Source of the DNA: Myxococcales bacterium
Lineage (GTDB): Bacteria; Myxococcota_A; Polyangia; Nannocystales; Nannocystaceae
DNA length: 64,000 bases
Assembly (NCBI GenBank): GCA_020633335.1
Contig: JACKDU010000004.1
Span: forward strand, 62,001-126,000
Reading direction: 5' to 3'
Position numbers and translations under genes: made by a program. A model generated the notes under the pieces. That model saw only the letters and a program-made list of their open reading frames with translations. It had not been told where the DNA came from and made no database searches. The number at the start of each line of letters is the position of its first letter. Position 1 is the first letter of the stretch. Positions 17,679 to 26,554 of this stretch are shown piece after piece.

Positions 17679-18784
17679 CGCTGGCCGATCGCCTCGCCCG
17701 CGAGGGTCAGGAGGCGGCGCGAGGTCTGGCGGAGGGTCGCCACCGGCGCGCCGGCGAGCGCCGGGTAGGCCTCGCAGGGGGTGAAGCAGCCGCCGCAGGC
17801 CAGGCGCTCGATGTCGGCGCGGGCCTCGAGGGTCGCGGGGTCGGCCCAGAGCTCGGCGAAGGTGCGCTCGCGGAGGCTGCCGAGCGGCCGGTCGTAGACG
17901 TGGCAGGGGTAGAGGTCGCCCTCGGGCGAGACGAAGGCGGCGGAGCGGAGCGCCTGGCAGGGCACGCCGGCCGCCTCGCCGCGGTTGTAGAACTCGCGGT
18001 TGACCAGGAAGACCAGCTCCATCAGATCGACGAGATCGCGGGGGATCCCCCGGCGGCCGAGGTGGCGGTGGACCAGGCGCTCGGGGGGCGGCGGCGCGGC
18101 GACCCCCTGGTTGTTGAAGAAGTGCCCCGAGACCTGCAGCCAGTTGTAGTGCCACGCGCGGCCGCCGAAGCCGGGGATCGCCGCCGCCAGCGCGGCCTCG
18201 AGCGCGTCGAGGTGCTCGTGGTTGTCGGCCGAGATCGTCGTGCCGACGTAGACCTTGAGGCGGGGATCCTCGGTGAGCGCCCGGAGGCCGCGGAAGGTGG
18301 CGATCGCCCGGTCGAAGGCGCCGGCCCGGCCGCGGATCCGATCGTGGAGCGCCGGCGGCCCGTCGACGCTGACGGTGACGATCACCTCGAGGTCGTCGCG
18401 GGCCTCGAGGATCCCCCGGGTCGCGGCGATCGTCCGCGCGCTGAACCACCCGTTGGTCGGGAAGTGGAGGACCTGGAGGGCGCGGCCGCGGACCGCGATC
18501 GCCCGCAGGAGCTCGCCGGCGTCGGCCCGCAGGAAGGGCTCGCCGCCGGTGACGTCGAGCCAGCAGAGGCCCGGGAGCTGATCGATGATCCCGAGGATCT
18601 CGGCGGCCGTCAGCTCGCCCGCGCTCGGGGCCTCCCAGGTCCGGCACATCGCGCAGCGGAGGTTGCAGCGGCGGGTGATGTCGAGGACCAGGCGGGTCGG
18701 CGTGCGCGGGCGATGCACCCAGGTCTCGGCCAGGCGGAGGGCGAGCGACGCCCGTCGAGCCAGGGCTGTGATCGGTCCCGCCAT
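17675..18784 (-). CDS. radical SAM protein with SPASM-like C-terminus
   Basis: 369 residues. Cys40-x3-Cys44-x2-Cys47 (CNLRCAMC) binds the SAM-cleaving 4Fe-4S cluster, and VTGGEPFL is the GGE motif. The C-terminal Cys set (VPCQALRS; LYPCHVYD; CGGCFTPC) fits a SPASM/twitch auxiliary cluster. FVSPEGDLYPC is a typical SPASM sequence. Such enzymes modify peptides or other large substrates. No obvious precursor peptide lies next to it. The start is set by TATACT 9 nt upstream; the long ORF extension further upstream is not needed. Confidence 0.85.
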   Translation of the reverse strand: MAGPITALARRASLALRLAETWVHRPRTPTRLVLDITRRCNLRCAMCRTWEAPSAGELTAAEILGIIDQLPGLCWLDVTGGEPFLRADAGELLRAIAVRGRALQVLHFPTNGWFSARTIAATRGILEARDDLEVIVTVSVDGPPALHDRIRGRAGAFDRAIATFRGLRALTEDPRLKVYVGTTISADNHEHLDALEAALAAAIPGFGGRAWHYNWLQVSGHFFNNQGVAAPPPPERLVHRHLGRRGIPRDLVDLMELVFLVNREFYNRGEAAGVPCQALRSAAFVSPEGDLYPCHVYDRPLGSLRERTFAELWADPATLEARADIERLACGGCFTPCEAYPALAGAPVATLRQTSRRLLTLAGEAIGQR

Positions 18785-18793
18785 GGACCCCGG

Positions 18794-18799
18794 AGTATA
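18794..18799 (-). promoter_or_regulatory. leaderless-type -10 (TATACT) for the radical SAM gene
   Basis: The minus-strand hexamer TATACT ends 9 nt before the ATG at 18784. It is a near-perfect -10 in a very GC-rich background, with no recognisable -35. Confidence 0.55.
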
Positions 18800-18924
18800 G
18801 CAACGCCGCGCGGCCACGGGCGCGGCCGCAGGGCGGCGCAGGCGGCCCCGGGGCCAGCGAAGGCGGGCGGGCGAGCGGCGCGCGACCCCGTCCCTCTGCG
18901 AACGCGCAGCGGCAGGGCGCCCGC

Positions 18925-19632
18925 TCACGGCGCGGTCACGGGCGGGGGCGCGACCAGGGGCTCGACGATCGTCGCGCCGACGACCGCGGTGAGGAGCGCC
19001 CAGAGGTAGCGGACGATCCACACCCGCGGCTGGGCGCTCTCCTCGACGCAGCTCAGGCGGCGGGGCGCGACCACGAAGAAGGCGTAGAGCATCGGCGCGA
19101 TCAGGCCGAGGCTGAAGAAGGCGGTGAAGAGCGCGGGCCCGAGGTCGCCGTCGGTCTCGAAGATCGAGAGCGGCGAGCGGAGGTCGACCATCGCGCCGAT
19201 CAGCGCGGCGAAGTTGTCGGCGAGGATCATGACGAAGGGCCAGGCGAGGACGCGGCGGAGCCAGCGGGGCGCGCGGAGCCAGGTCCGCCCGCCGGTGCTG
19301 CGGTGCTGGATCGCCAGGACGACGCCGAGGACGAGCGGCGCGACGGTGTTGATCATCCGCCAGCGCATCTCGGCGCCGATCTGCTTGAGCGCGGCGTCGA
19401 TCAGGATCGTGCAGACGCCGAGGCTGAGGAGGAGGAGCCAGCCGCTCCGCGGGCCCTCGCGCCCGCGCTCGCCGAGGAAGGCCGAGACCCAGAAGCCGAG
19501 GGCGGCGACGAGGAGGAAGAGGGTCGCCGGGCCGCCGTCGAGGAAGAGGCCGCCGCGGATCGGCGCGAGGAGGACCAACCAGATCGCCCAGATCAGGTCC
19601 TCGAGGGTGAGGAGGCGGCTTTGGACGGCCAC
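18925..19632 (-). CDS. multi-pass membrane protein of unknown function
   Basis: 235 residues from a GTG. At least six hydrophobic segments are visible (LIWAIWLVLLAPIRGG; TLFLLVAALGFWVSAFL; LLLLSLGVCTILIDAAL; VAPLVLGVVLAI; WPFVMILADNFAALIGA; AFFSLGLIAPMLYAFFVV; WALLTAVVGATIVEPLV). No catalytic motif is recognisable. It points the same way as the radical SAM operon but is separated by 140 nt holding that operon's own -10, so it may be the first gene of the group or a separate unit. It is divergent from the B12-binding radical SAM gene. Confidence 0.65.
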   Translation of the reverse strand: MAVQSRLLTLEDLIWAIWLVLLAPIRGGLFLDGGPATLFLLVAALGFWVSAFLGERGREGPRSGWLLLLSLGVCTILIDAALKQIGAEMRWRMINTVAPLVLGVVLAIQHRSTGGRTWLRAPRWLRRVLAWPFVMILADNFAALIGAMVDLRSPLSIFETDGDLGPALFTAFFSLGLIAPMLYAFFVVAPRRLSCVEESAQPRVWIVRYLWALLTAVVGATIVEPLVAPPPVTAP

Positions 19633-19735
19633 GCCGAGTTATCGCCCGGGGAGCCGCCGCGACGCCAGCGCTCGCGCACGATCACGCCGGCGCGCGCCGA
19701 GAGGGCGCGCCGTGGCGCCGACGGGCGGCCGCTGA

Positions 19736-19741
19736 TAGCCT
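19736..19741 (+). promoter_or_regulatory. candidate leaderless-type -10 (TAGCCT) before a CTG start
   Basis: TAGCCT ends 9 nt before the CTG at 19751, the same geometry seen at many ATG/GTG starts in this window. It supports the unusual CTG start of the B12-binding radical SAM gene. Confidence 0.35.
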
Positions 19742-19750
19742 CGCGGGGCC

Positions 19751-21361
19751 CTGTCCGACGCCCGACGAGCCGCTCCCCTCAAGGTCCTCGGCGGCGGCCC
19801 GCAGACGCCCGGGCCGCGCCGGCCGGCCCGCGCCGTCGGCCTCTGCCTGATCCACCCGCCGACGATCACCGCCCCGCGCTCGCTCTCCTACTACGGGGCG
19901 ATGCCGCCGCTCGGGATCGCCTACCTCGCGGCCGCCGCCCGCGAAGCTGGCCATGAGGTCAGGATCGTCGACGCCAGCGGCGAGGCGCTCGATCACACCT
20001 GGCCCTGGCCGAGCGCGGTCGGCGAGCTCCGGGTCCAGGGCCTGGGGCTGGCGGCGATCGTCGCGCGGATCGATCCCGAGGTCGAGGTCGTCGGCGTCTC
20101 CCACATGTTCCTCCACCAGTGGCCGCTCCTCCGCGCGCTCCTGCCGATGATCCGCGCGCGCGCCACGCGGGCGACGATCGTCCTCGGAGGCGAGAACGCG
20201 ACCGCCTTCTGGCCGACGATCCTCGGCGAGTGCGCGGCGGTCGACGCCTGCGTCCTCGGCGAGGGCGAGGCGACCCTGGTCGAGCTCCTCGCCGCGATCG
20301 CCGAGGGGCGGCCGATCGCGGAGATCGGCGGCCTCGCGCTCCGCGACGGCGCGCGCCTCCGCTGCACCGCCGCCCGCCCGCGGATCGCCGCCCTCGACGA
20401 GCTCCCGCCGCCCGCCTGGGAGCTCCTGCCGGTCGCCGCCTACCTCGACCACGGCTGCCGCTCGGGGGTCGATCGCGGGCGCTCGATGCCGGTGCTCACC
20501 AGCCGCGGCTGCCCCTACCGCTGCTCCTTCTGCTCGTCGCCGGCGATGTGGGGGACCCGCTACCGCCGCCGCGATCCGGCGGCGGTGGTCGACGAGATCG
20601 AGGCGCTCGTCCGCCGCTACGGGATCACCAACGTCGACCTCAACGACCTGACGGCGATGCTCACCAAGGAGTGGATCGTCGGCTTCGCCCGGGCCATCGC
20701 CGCCCGCGGCCTCGGGATCACCTTCCAGCTCCCGTCGGGGACCCGCTCCGAGGCGATCGACGCCGACGCGGCCGCGGCCCTCCACGCCGCCGGCTGCCGC
20801 AACTTCACCTACGCGCCCGAGAGCGGCTCACCGGCGACCCTGCGGCGGATCCACAAGAAGGTCGACCTCGCGGCGCTGCGCCGCTCGCTGCGGGCGGCCG
20901 AGGGCGCCGGCCTGGTCACCCACGCGTCGATCATCATCGGCTTCCCGCACGAGCGCCTCGGCGACCTCGCGGCGACCTGCGGGCTGGTGCTCCGCCTCGC
21001 GCTCGACGGCTGCCACACCGCGGCGGTGATCGTCTTCTCGCCCTACCCCGGCTCCGAGGAGTACCGCCGCCTCCTCGACGCCGGCGCGATCCGCTTCGAC
21101 GACGCCTACTACTTCGGCTCGCTCCTCCGCTCGGCCGGCGGGCTCCGCTCCTACCACCCGCTCCTCGGCGCGCGGGCGCTCCTCGGCCTCCAGCTCGGGG
21201 CGCTGGTCGCCTTCTTCGCCGGGCAATTCGCCCGCCGACCCTGGCGGGCACTCGGGGTGCTCGATCGCCTGCGGCGCGGCGAGGAGAGCAGCGTGCTCGA
21301 GCAATTCCTGGCGACCAAGCTCCGCCAGGTGCGGGCCGGCGTCGGCGCTCGCGCCCGCTGA
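19751..21361 (+). CDS. B12-binding domain radical SAM protein
   Basis: The N-terminal half is a cobalamin-binding fold: GLCLIHPPTITAPRSLSYYGAMPPLG.. in pieces, AYLAAAAREAGHEVRIVDA, and VVGVSHMFL; then comes a radical SAM core with CPYRCSFCSSP (C-x3-C-x2-C). Family members include methylases and ring-forming enzymes. The first in-frame ATG (19901) would cut off about 50 residues, including the conserved first strand. No ATG, GTG or TTG lies between it and the upstream stop, so I place the start at CTG 19751 (536 residues). A sequencing indel upstream is the alternative. It is divergent from the SPASM operon and may act in the same pathway. Confidence 0.85.
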   Translation: MSDARRAAPLKVLGGGPQTPGPRRPARAVGLCLIHPPTITAPRSLSYYGAMPPLGIAYLAAAAREAGHEVRIVDASGEALDHTWPWPSAVGELRVQGLGLAAIVARIDPEVEVVGVSHMFLHQWPLLRALLPMIRARATRATIVLGGENATAFWPTILGECAAVDACVLGEGEATLVELLAAIAEGRPIAEIGGLALRDGARLRCTAARPRIAALDELPPPAWELLPVAAYLDHGCRSGVDRGRSMPVLTSRGCPYRCSFCSSPAMWGTRYRRRDPAAVVDEIEALVRRYGITNVDLNDLTAMLTKEWIVGFARAIAARGLGITFQLPSGTRSEAIDADAAAALHAAGCRNFTYAPESGSPATLRRIHKKVDLAALRRSLRAAEGAGLVTHASIIIGFPHERLGDLAATCGLVLRLALDGCHTAAVIVFSPYPGSEEYRRLLDAGAIRFDDAYYFGSLLRSAGGLRSYHPLLGARALLGLQLGALVAFFAGQFARRPWRALGVLDRLRRGEESSVLEQFLATKLRQVRAGVGARAR

Positions 21362-21392
21362 GCGGGGCCTGGGCGGGCCGACGCCGGCGCCG

Positions 21393-21398
21393 TACAAT
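21393..21398 (+). promoter_or_regulatory. leaderless-type -10 (TACAAT) for the gene at 21405
   Basis: TACAAT ends 6 nt before the GTG at 21405. The hexamer and spacing are identical to those before the kinase gene at 41259. Confidence 0.55.
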
Positions 21399-21404
21399 CG
21401 CGGC

Positions 21405-22718
21405 GTGCGAACGCGGAGCGTCCTCCTCGCCCTGGTGATCGCCGCCTGCGATCGCGGCGGCGAGCCGATCACGCCCCTGGTCGCCGACGGCGGCGCGCGA
21501 CCGACGGGAGCGTCCGCGCCGGAGCCCGCCGCAGCGGCGTCCCACACCCCGACCCCGACGCCGAGCCCGCGGCCGGTCCAGGCGAGCGCTCCGCCGCCGA
21601 AGCAGAGCCCGAGCGAGGCGCTCGCCGCCGCCCCGGAGTCGCCGCCGCGGGCCGCCGCGCCCCTGCCGATCCGCGAGGAGGCGCGGGTCAAGCTCCAGCC
21701 CGAGCGCGCCCACACCTCGGGAAACCTGGTCGAAGGGACAGTCTCAAGCGTCGCCTTCCTCGGGCCGCAGAGCGAGCTCCTGGTCGGCGGCGGCAACGAC
21801 GATCGGGTCCACGTCGCCGAGATCGCCAGCGGCCGCGAGCGCTGGGCGTCGCCGAAGCTCGGCAAGGACGTCGAGGCGGTCGCCGCCTGCGGCGAGCACT
21901 TCGCCGGGCTCACCTACGAGGGGCGCCTCGAGGTCTACCGCCGCGCCCCGAGCGGCAAGATCGAGCGCGAGCCCGGGCGCCGCGGCGGCGGGTCGAAGTG
22001 GCTCGCCTTCACCGAGGACTGCGAGCACCTCCTCACCCCGGAATTCCTCGGCCAGCTCTTCATCTACGAGCGACGGAGCGGCGCCCTCGCGGCCGAGCTC
22101 CCCGCCGACGGCTACCGCAACTTCGGCTACGCCGGCGGGCGCACGGTCTACCGAACCCGCGTCCCGCTGCCGGCGCAGCCCGGGCCGAAGCCACCGAGCG
22201 GCGGCACCGTCGACCTCGTGCCCGCCGACCCGCCGCCCTTCGAGGAGCGCTACTTCCTCTACGACTGGCACGCCGCTGGATCGCCCGCCCGCGGGACCAC
22301 CACCCCGCTCCCCTACGCCTACGAGGACGACGCCCTCGGCTGGCTGACCCAGGTCAAGCCGACCCCCTGGGGCGGCCTCATCCGCGAGTACTGCGACCGC
22401 CGGCGCTGCCGGGTGATCCTCGAGGACCGCCAGCGCATCGTCGACTTCGCGGTCGCCGGCGGGGTCTGGACCCTCGCGCTCGGCTCCGCGCTCGAGCTCT
22501 CGGCCGACGGGGCCTACCTCGCCTGGTACCGCGACGGGCTCCCGGTCGAGATCGTCGAGCTCCGAAGCGGGCGCCGGGTCCAGCTCCCGAAGGTGCGCCG
22601 GACCATGAGCTCGACGGTGGAGTTCGCCTTCGATCCGCGGGACCCCGCGCGCCTCGCCGTGACGATGCACCCGGCGCCGAACATGGTCACGGTCTACCGC
22701 CTCGGCGACGGCGCCTGA
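21405..22718 (+). CDS. hypothetical lipoprotein with beta-propeller-like repeats
   Basis: 437 residues from a GTG. The signal peptide ends in IAAC (Cys15), followed by a long Pro/Ala/Thr-rich spacer to about residue 85. The rest has WD40/PQQ-like repeats: VSSVAFLGPQSELLVGGGNDDRVHVAEIASGRERW, then KWLAFTEDCEHLL and LSADGAYLAWYRDG. This suggests a propeller exposed in the periplasm or on the surface, with no visible catalytic residues. It stands alone between the B12 radical SAM gene and a convergent Uma2 gene. Confidence 0.7.
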   Translation: MRTRSVLLALVIAACDRGGEPITPLVADGGARPTGASAPEPAAAASHTPTPTPSPRPVQASAPPPKQSPSEALAAAPESPPRAAAPLPIREEARVKLQPERAHTSGNLVEGTVSSVAFLGPQSELLVGGGNDDRVHVAEIASGRERWASPKLGKDVEAVAACGEHFAGLTYEGRLEVYRRAPSGKIEREPGRRGGGSKWLAFTEDCEHLLTPEFLGQLFIYERRSGALAAELPADGYRNFGYAGGRTVYRTRVPLPAQPGPKPPSGGTVDLVPADPPPFEERYFLYDWHAAGSPARGTTTPLPYAYEDDALGWLTQVKPTPWGGLIREYCDRRRCRVILEDRQRIVDFAVAGGVWTLALGSALELSADGAYLAWYRDGLPVEIVELRSGRRVQLPKVRRTMSSTVEFAFDPRDPARLAVTMHPAPNMVTVYRLGDGA

Positions 22719-22732
22719 GCGCCGCGCTGCGC

Positions 22733-23302
22733 TCAGCTCGAAGCAGCGCCCCAGAGGGCCGCGAGCGGGATCTCCACCGCCTCGAAGGGCTCGGCGCGGA
22801 CCCGCGCGTCGTCGCAGTGGGCGGCGATCACCGCGTAGTGCTCACCGACCAGACGGAGGACCTCGAGGGTGCGCGCGAGCGGATCGACGAGCCAGACGTG
22901 GGCGACGCCGAGGGCCGCATAGCGCGGGAGCTTCTTCGCCCGATCGAGGCCGGCCGTCGACGGCGAGAGCACCTCGCAGAGCCAGTCCGGGACCACCTCG
23001 GCGTGGACCGCCGCCGCCAGCGTCGGCATCCGCTCGCGCCGCCAGCCCGCGAGGTCGGGGACCAGGACGTCGCCGCCGAGATGGAGCTCGGGCTCGTCGA
23101 GGATCCACCACCCGCCCGGACCGCCGCCGCCGCCGAGGCCGTAGGCGCCGAAGAGGAAGTGGCCGAGGCCCGACGAGGCCAACGCGTGCGGGAGCGCGGG
23201 GCGCGGGCTGACGTGGAGCTCGCCGGCGATCAGCTCGCCCACCTGATGCTCGGGGAGCGCGAGGATGTCGTCGTAGGTGAAGAGCCTCTCCGCCGCGGTC
23301 AC
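22733..23302 (-). CDS. Uma2 family protein (PD-(D/E)xK nuclease-like fold)
   Basis: 189 residues from the GTG of VTAAERLFTYDDILALPEHQ. Uma2 (DUF820) signatures are GELIAGELHVSPRP (residues ~24-37), PDLAGWRRERMP, VPDWLCEVLSPST (catalytic-type D..E), DRAKKLPRYAALGVAHVWLVDP. The family has a restriction-endonuclease fold, is often found in large paralogous sets, and has no settled role. Upstream in-frame ATGs exist, but TATCCT 9 nt before this GTG and the conserved start support 23302. It ends 14 nt from the convergent lipoprotein gene. Confidence 0.85.
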   Translation of the reverse strand: MTAAERLFTYDDILALPEHQVGELIAGELHVSPRPALPHALASSGLGHFLFGAYGLGGGGGPGGWWILDEPELHLGGDVLVPDLAGWRRERMPTLAAAVHAEVVPDWLCEVLSPSTAGLDRAKKLPRYAALGVAHVWLVDPLARTLEVLRLVGEHYAVIAAHCDDARVRAEPFEAVEIPLAALWGAASS

Positions 23303-23311
23303 AACCCCGCC

Positions 23312-23317
23312 AGGATA
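23312..23317 (-). promoter_or_regulatory. leaderless-type -10 (TATCCT) for the Uma2 gene
   Basis: The minus-strand TATCCT ends 9 nt before the GTG at 23302, with no ribosome site between. Confidence 0.45.
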
Positions 23318-23384
23318 GCACGCGCGCGGCGCAAGGACCCGGCTTCCGCGGTACCCTGCCGCGAGCCACCGCCCGGAGGAGCCC

Positions 23385-24398
23385 ATGCACATCGGCCACC
23401 GCTACCGCCTCCTGCAGACCCTGAAGTGGTCGCGGAGCGCGATCATCTTCCCCTTCCTCTGGGCGATCGTCGCGACCGTGACCTTCCACCTCGGCGGCCT
23501 CGAGTGGCTCGCGCTGCCGACCCTGCCGATGTCGATGATCGGCATCGCCGTCGCCTTCTACCTCGGCTTCAAGAACAACGCGTCCTACGACCGGATGTGG
23601 GAGGCGCGGAAGATCTGGGGGGCGATCGTCAACGCCAGCCGGGCCTGGGGCTACGGCGCCCGCGATCTGGTCGCGGCGATCCACGGCGGCGACGCCTCGC
23701 CCGCCGAGCTCGCGGCGATCCGACGCGAGCTGGTCCGCCGCCACGTCGCCTGGCTCGACGCGCTCCGCCACCAGCTCCGCAAGGTGCGCTCGTGGGAGCA
23801 CAACGACCCGGCGATGATGCGCCTGCGCGAGGTGACCGGGGTCGCCGAGTACAAGGAGGACCTCCCGGCGATCCTCGCCGCCAACCTCCCGGAGGGCGAG
23901 GCCGCCGAGGTCCTCGGCAAGATCAACCCGGCCGCCCACCTCCTCGCCAACCAGTCGCGGCGCCTCGCCGAGCTCCGGGCCCGGGGCCTCCTCGACGGCT
24001 TCGCCCACGTCAAGCTCCAGGAGCTCCTCGACGCGCTGATCGCCGAGCAGGGCAAGGCCGAGCGGATCAAGGGCTTCCCCTTCCCGCGGCAGTACGCGAC
24101 CGTCAACTCCTTCTTCGCCCGCCTCTTCTCGATCCTGGTCCCCTTCGGGCTGATCAAGGAGTTCGCGGCGATGGGCCACGGCGCGGTCTGGCTGACGATC
24201 CCCTTCGCCACCGCGGTCTCCTGGGTCTTCCTGACCACCGACAAGATCGGCGACTGGAGCGAGAACCCCTTCGAGGGGCTCGCCAACGACGTGCCGATCA
24301 CCGCGATGGCCCGCGGGATCGAGCGCGACCTCCTGCAGATGATCGGCGAGGAGGAGCTCCCGCCCGAGCGTCAGCCGGCCGGGATGATCCTCTACTGA
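23385..24398 (+). CDS. bestrophin family anion channel
   Basis: 337 residues. The family start HRYRLLQTLKWSRSAIIFPFLWAIV is followed by FYLGFKNNASYDRMWEARKIWG, the bacterial bestrophin signature around the selectivity neck. NASRAWG and the C-terminal WSENPFEGLANDVPI block also fit. These are pentameric inner-membrane ion channels. TACCCT at 23352-23357 and CGGAGGAG before the ATG give a normal short leader of about 20 nt, unlike many other genes here. Confidence 0.92.
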   Translation: MHIGHRYRLLQTLKWSRSAIIFPFLWAIVATVTFHLGGLEWLALPTLPMSMIGIAVAFYLGFKNNASYDRMWEARKIWGAIVNASRAWGYGARDLVAAIHGGDASPAELAAIRRELVRRHVAWLDALRHQLRKVRSWEHNDPAMMRLREVTGVAEYKEDLPAILAANLPEGEAAEVLGKINPAAHLLANQSRRLAELRARGLLDGFAHVKLQELLDALIAEQGKAERIKGFPFPRQYATVNSFFARLFSILVPFGLIKEFAAMGHGAVWLTIPFATAVSWVFLTTDKIGDWSENPFEGLANDVPITAMARGIERDLLQMIGEEELPPERQPAGMILY

Positions 24399-24408
24399 GC
24401 GGCCGGCG

Positions 24409-26089
24409 ATGGAGGGACGCCGCGCGATCACGCCCAGGGCGGCCGCCGCCTGGATCCTCGAGGCCCCGGCCGCCGCCTGGGCGCTCGCGCTGGTCGCCCT
24501 CGCCTTCGGGCTCTGGAGCGGCCTCGGCGACCGCTACCTCCACGACGAGGGCCTCCTCACCTGGCACTTCGCGCAGGTCACCCTGGAGGCGCCGGCGGCC
24601 GCGCTCTTCTGGCAGAAGAGCCGGCCGCTCCTCGCCGCCCTCTACGGGCCCTTCGCCGGCCTCGGCCAACCTGTCTTTACGGTCATCCATGTAGTGATCG
24701 CCGCGCTCGCGCTGCCGCTCCTCGCGGGGGTCGCCCGGGCGATCGGCCAGCGCTCGCCCAACCTGCCGGCGCTCCTGGTCGCGAGCTCCGCGCTCTGGCT
24801 CGCCTGCGGCCCGGCCGGGGTCTCGAACAGCGACGCGCTCACCGGCCTCTGCCTCGCGCTCTACCTCTGGCTCGCGCGCGGACGGCCGCTCGCCGCCGGG
24901 CTCCTCCTCGGGGCGCTCCTCTTCGCCCGCTCCGAGGTCGCGGTCTTCGCCGGCGGGATCGGCCTCTACGCGCTGCTCCGGGGGCCGCGGCGCCTGGCCC
25001 TGGCGATCCCGGCGCTCCCGGCGATCTACGCGCTCCTGGGCGCGCTCTACCACCACGACCTCCTCTGGTCCCTCCGCTTCCCGCCGGCCCTCCCGGCGCC
25101 GCCCCCTGAGACCCCGCGCTTCGGCGCCGCCGGCTACGCGGCTGGCCTCGGGGACACCCTCGACGCGCTGGTCGCCCTGAGCCCGGCGCTCTTGCTCCTC
25201 CTCGCCGCCCGCCCGCGGCGGATGGCGGTGATCGAGCGCCTCGCCGCCGCGCTCGCGCTCGCCTACCTCGCGGCGATCCGCGGGCTGCCGGCGATCGGCC
25301 TCTTCAACTTCGACTCGTCGCCCCGCTACCTCCTGCCGGCGCTCCCCTTCGCCGCCCTGGCGATCGGCCCGGTGATCGACGGCTGGCGCGAGGGCGGCGC
25401 GCGCGAGCGGGCGACCACCCTCGCCCTGGCGATCGCCCTCGCGCTCGGCCTCGCCGCCGACCGCCTCGGCGGCTCGCCGCTGCCGCTGGCGGCCGCCGCC
25501 GGCCTCGCGGCCGTGGTCGCGCTCGCCCGCGCCGGCCGCCCGCGGGGGGGGCGCGATCGTCCTGTCCCTCGGGACAGCATTTTCCCTGCCGGCGATCGAG
25601 CCGGCGACCCGGATGTCCTTCGCCCGCCGCTACCCTGGCCTCGAGGCCAGCGCCGCCTGGCTCGCCGAACGCCCCGATCTCGCCGGGCGCCCGCTGATCA
25701 CCGACGTCCCGGTCCTCGGCGCGATCCTCGACCGCCGCGGCGAGGGCGGCGAGCGCCCGCTCTACTACCTCCTCGGGCGCGATCAGGATCACGAGCTCCG
25801 GGCCCTCACCAACCCCGCGGTCGGCCAGGACGCGGCGATCCTCGGCGCCCTCGATCGCGCCTTCTACGGGCGGCCGATCCGGCCGCCGATGACCCCGGAC
25901 GACGCGCCGCCGCCCCCTCGCCTCTTCCTCGTCGACGACGACGAGCGCCTGGACCAGAGCCTGCCGCCGGCCGCCTGGGAGGGGCGCCTGCGGGAGCTCG
26001 CGCGCCACGGTCGGACGCGGATCCTGATCGACGAGGGCGCCCCGTTGCCAGGCCAGCGCGCGATCGCCGATGATGATCGACGCCGATGA
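24409..26089 (+). CDS. GT39-like membrane glycosyltransferase, frameshifted as read
   Basis: About 11 hydrophobic segments with an early HDEGLLTWHF motif recall GT39/ArnT-type enzymes that take sugar from a polyprenyl carrier. Frame 1 runs from 24409; from about 25551 its translation turns into Arg/Pro-rich noise. The next frame then reads GAIVLSLGTAFSLPAIEPAT, a membrane segment, and a soluble domain (ERPLYYLLGRDQDHELRAL) ending at 26089. The switch lies at a run of eight G (25544-25551); seven G would give one ORF of about 559 residues. The ATGA overlap with the next gene supports one intact original gene. Confidence 0.68.
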
Positions 26090-26551
26090 CCGACGCCGCC
26101 CCAAAAAGCCCGCGACCGGCGATCCCCCGCTGGCTCCTCCCCGCCCTCCTGGCGGTCGCCGCCGTCGCCTACCTCGTGCTGCGCGAGCCGCCGCCGCCGC
26201 CCGCAGACGCGGCCCCGCCGAGCTTCCCGCCGCCGAGCCTTGAGGCCCGGGCGATCCTCGGCGAGCTCGCGGTCGGCGACTCGGTCGGCCCCTTCGTCGT
26301 CGACGGGATCGAGGGGCCCGGCGTCGAGGGTCAGGAGGCGGCGGCGATCCTCGTCCACCTCAGCCGGCCCGGCGTCCGGATGGCGATCTCGATCGCCCCG
26401 CGCGGCGCGATCGAGCACCCGGCGCCGGAGCAGAGCGCCCGCCACGACCTCTACTTCGGGCATGTCCAGCCCGACGGGCGCTGACCTCAAGGGTGAGGAG
26501 ATCAGCGCGGCCCTGGTCGACCTCCGCGATCGGGTCGCGGCGAACGAGTAG
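26086..26551 (+). CDS. single-pass membrane-anchored protein, probable 1-nt frameshift
   Basis: Starts on ATGA overlapping the previous gene. Residues 16-33 (WLLPALLAVAAVAYLVL) form one membrane segment, followed by a Pro-rich spacer and an alpha/beta-looking domain. As read it stops at 26484 after HVQPDGR. In the next frame the sequence continues sensibly as ADLKGEEISAALVDLRDRV to a stop at 26551. Dropping one G of 26476-26478 joins them into about 154 residues. No family is recognised. It probably works with the upstream membrane glycosyltransferase. Confidence 0.5.
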
Positions 26552-26554
26552 CCG

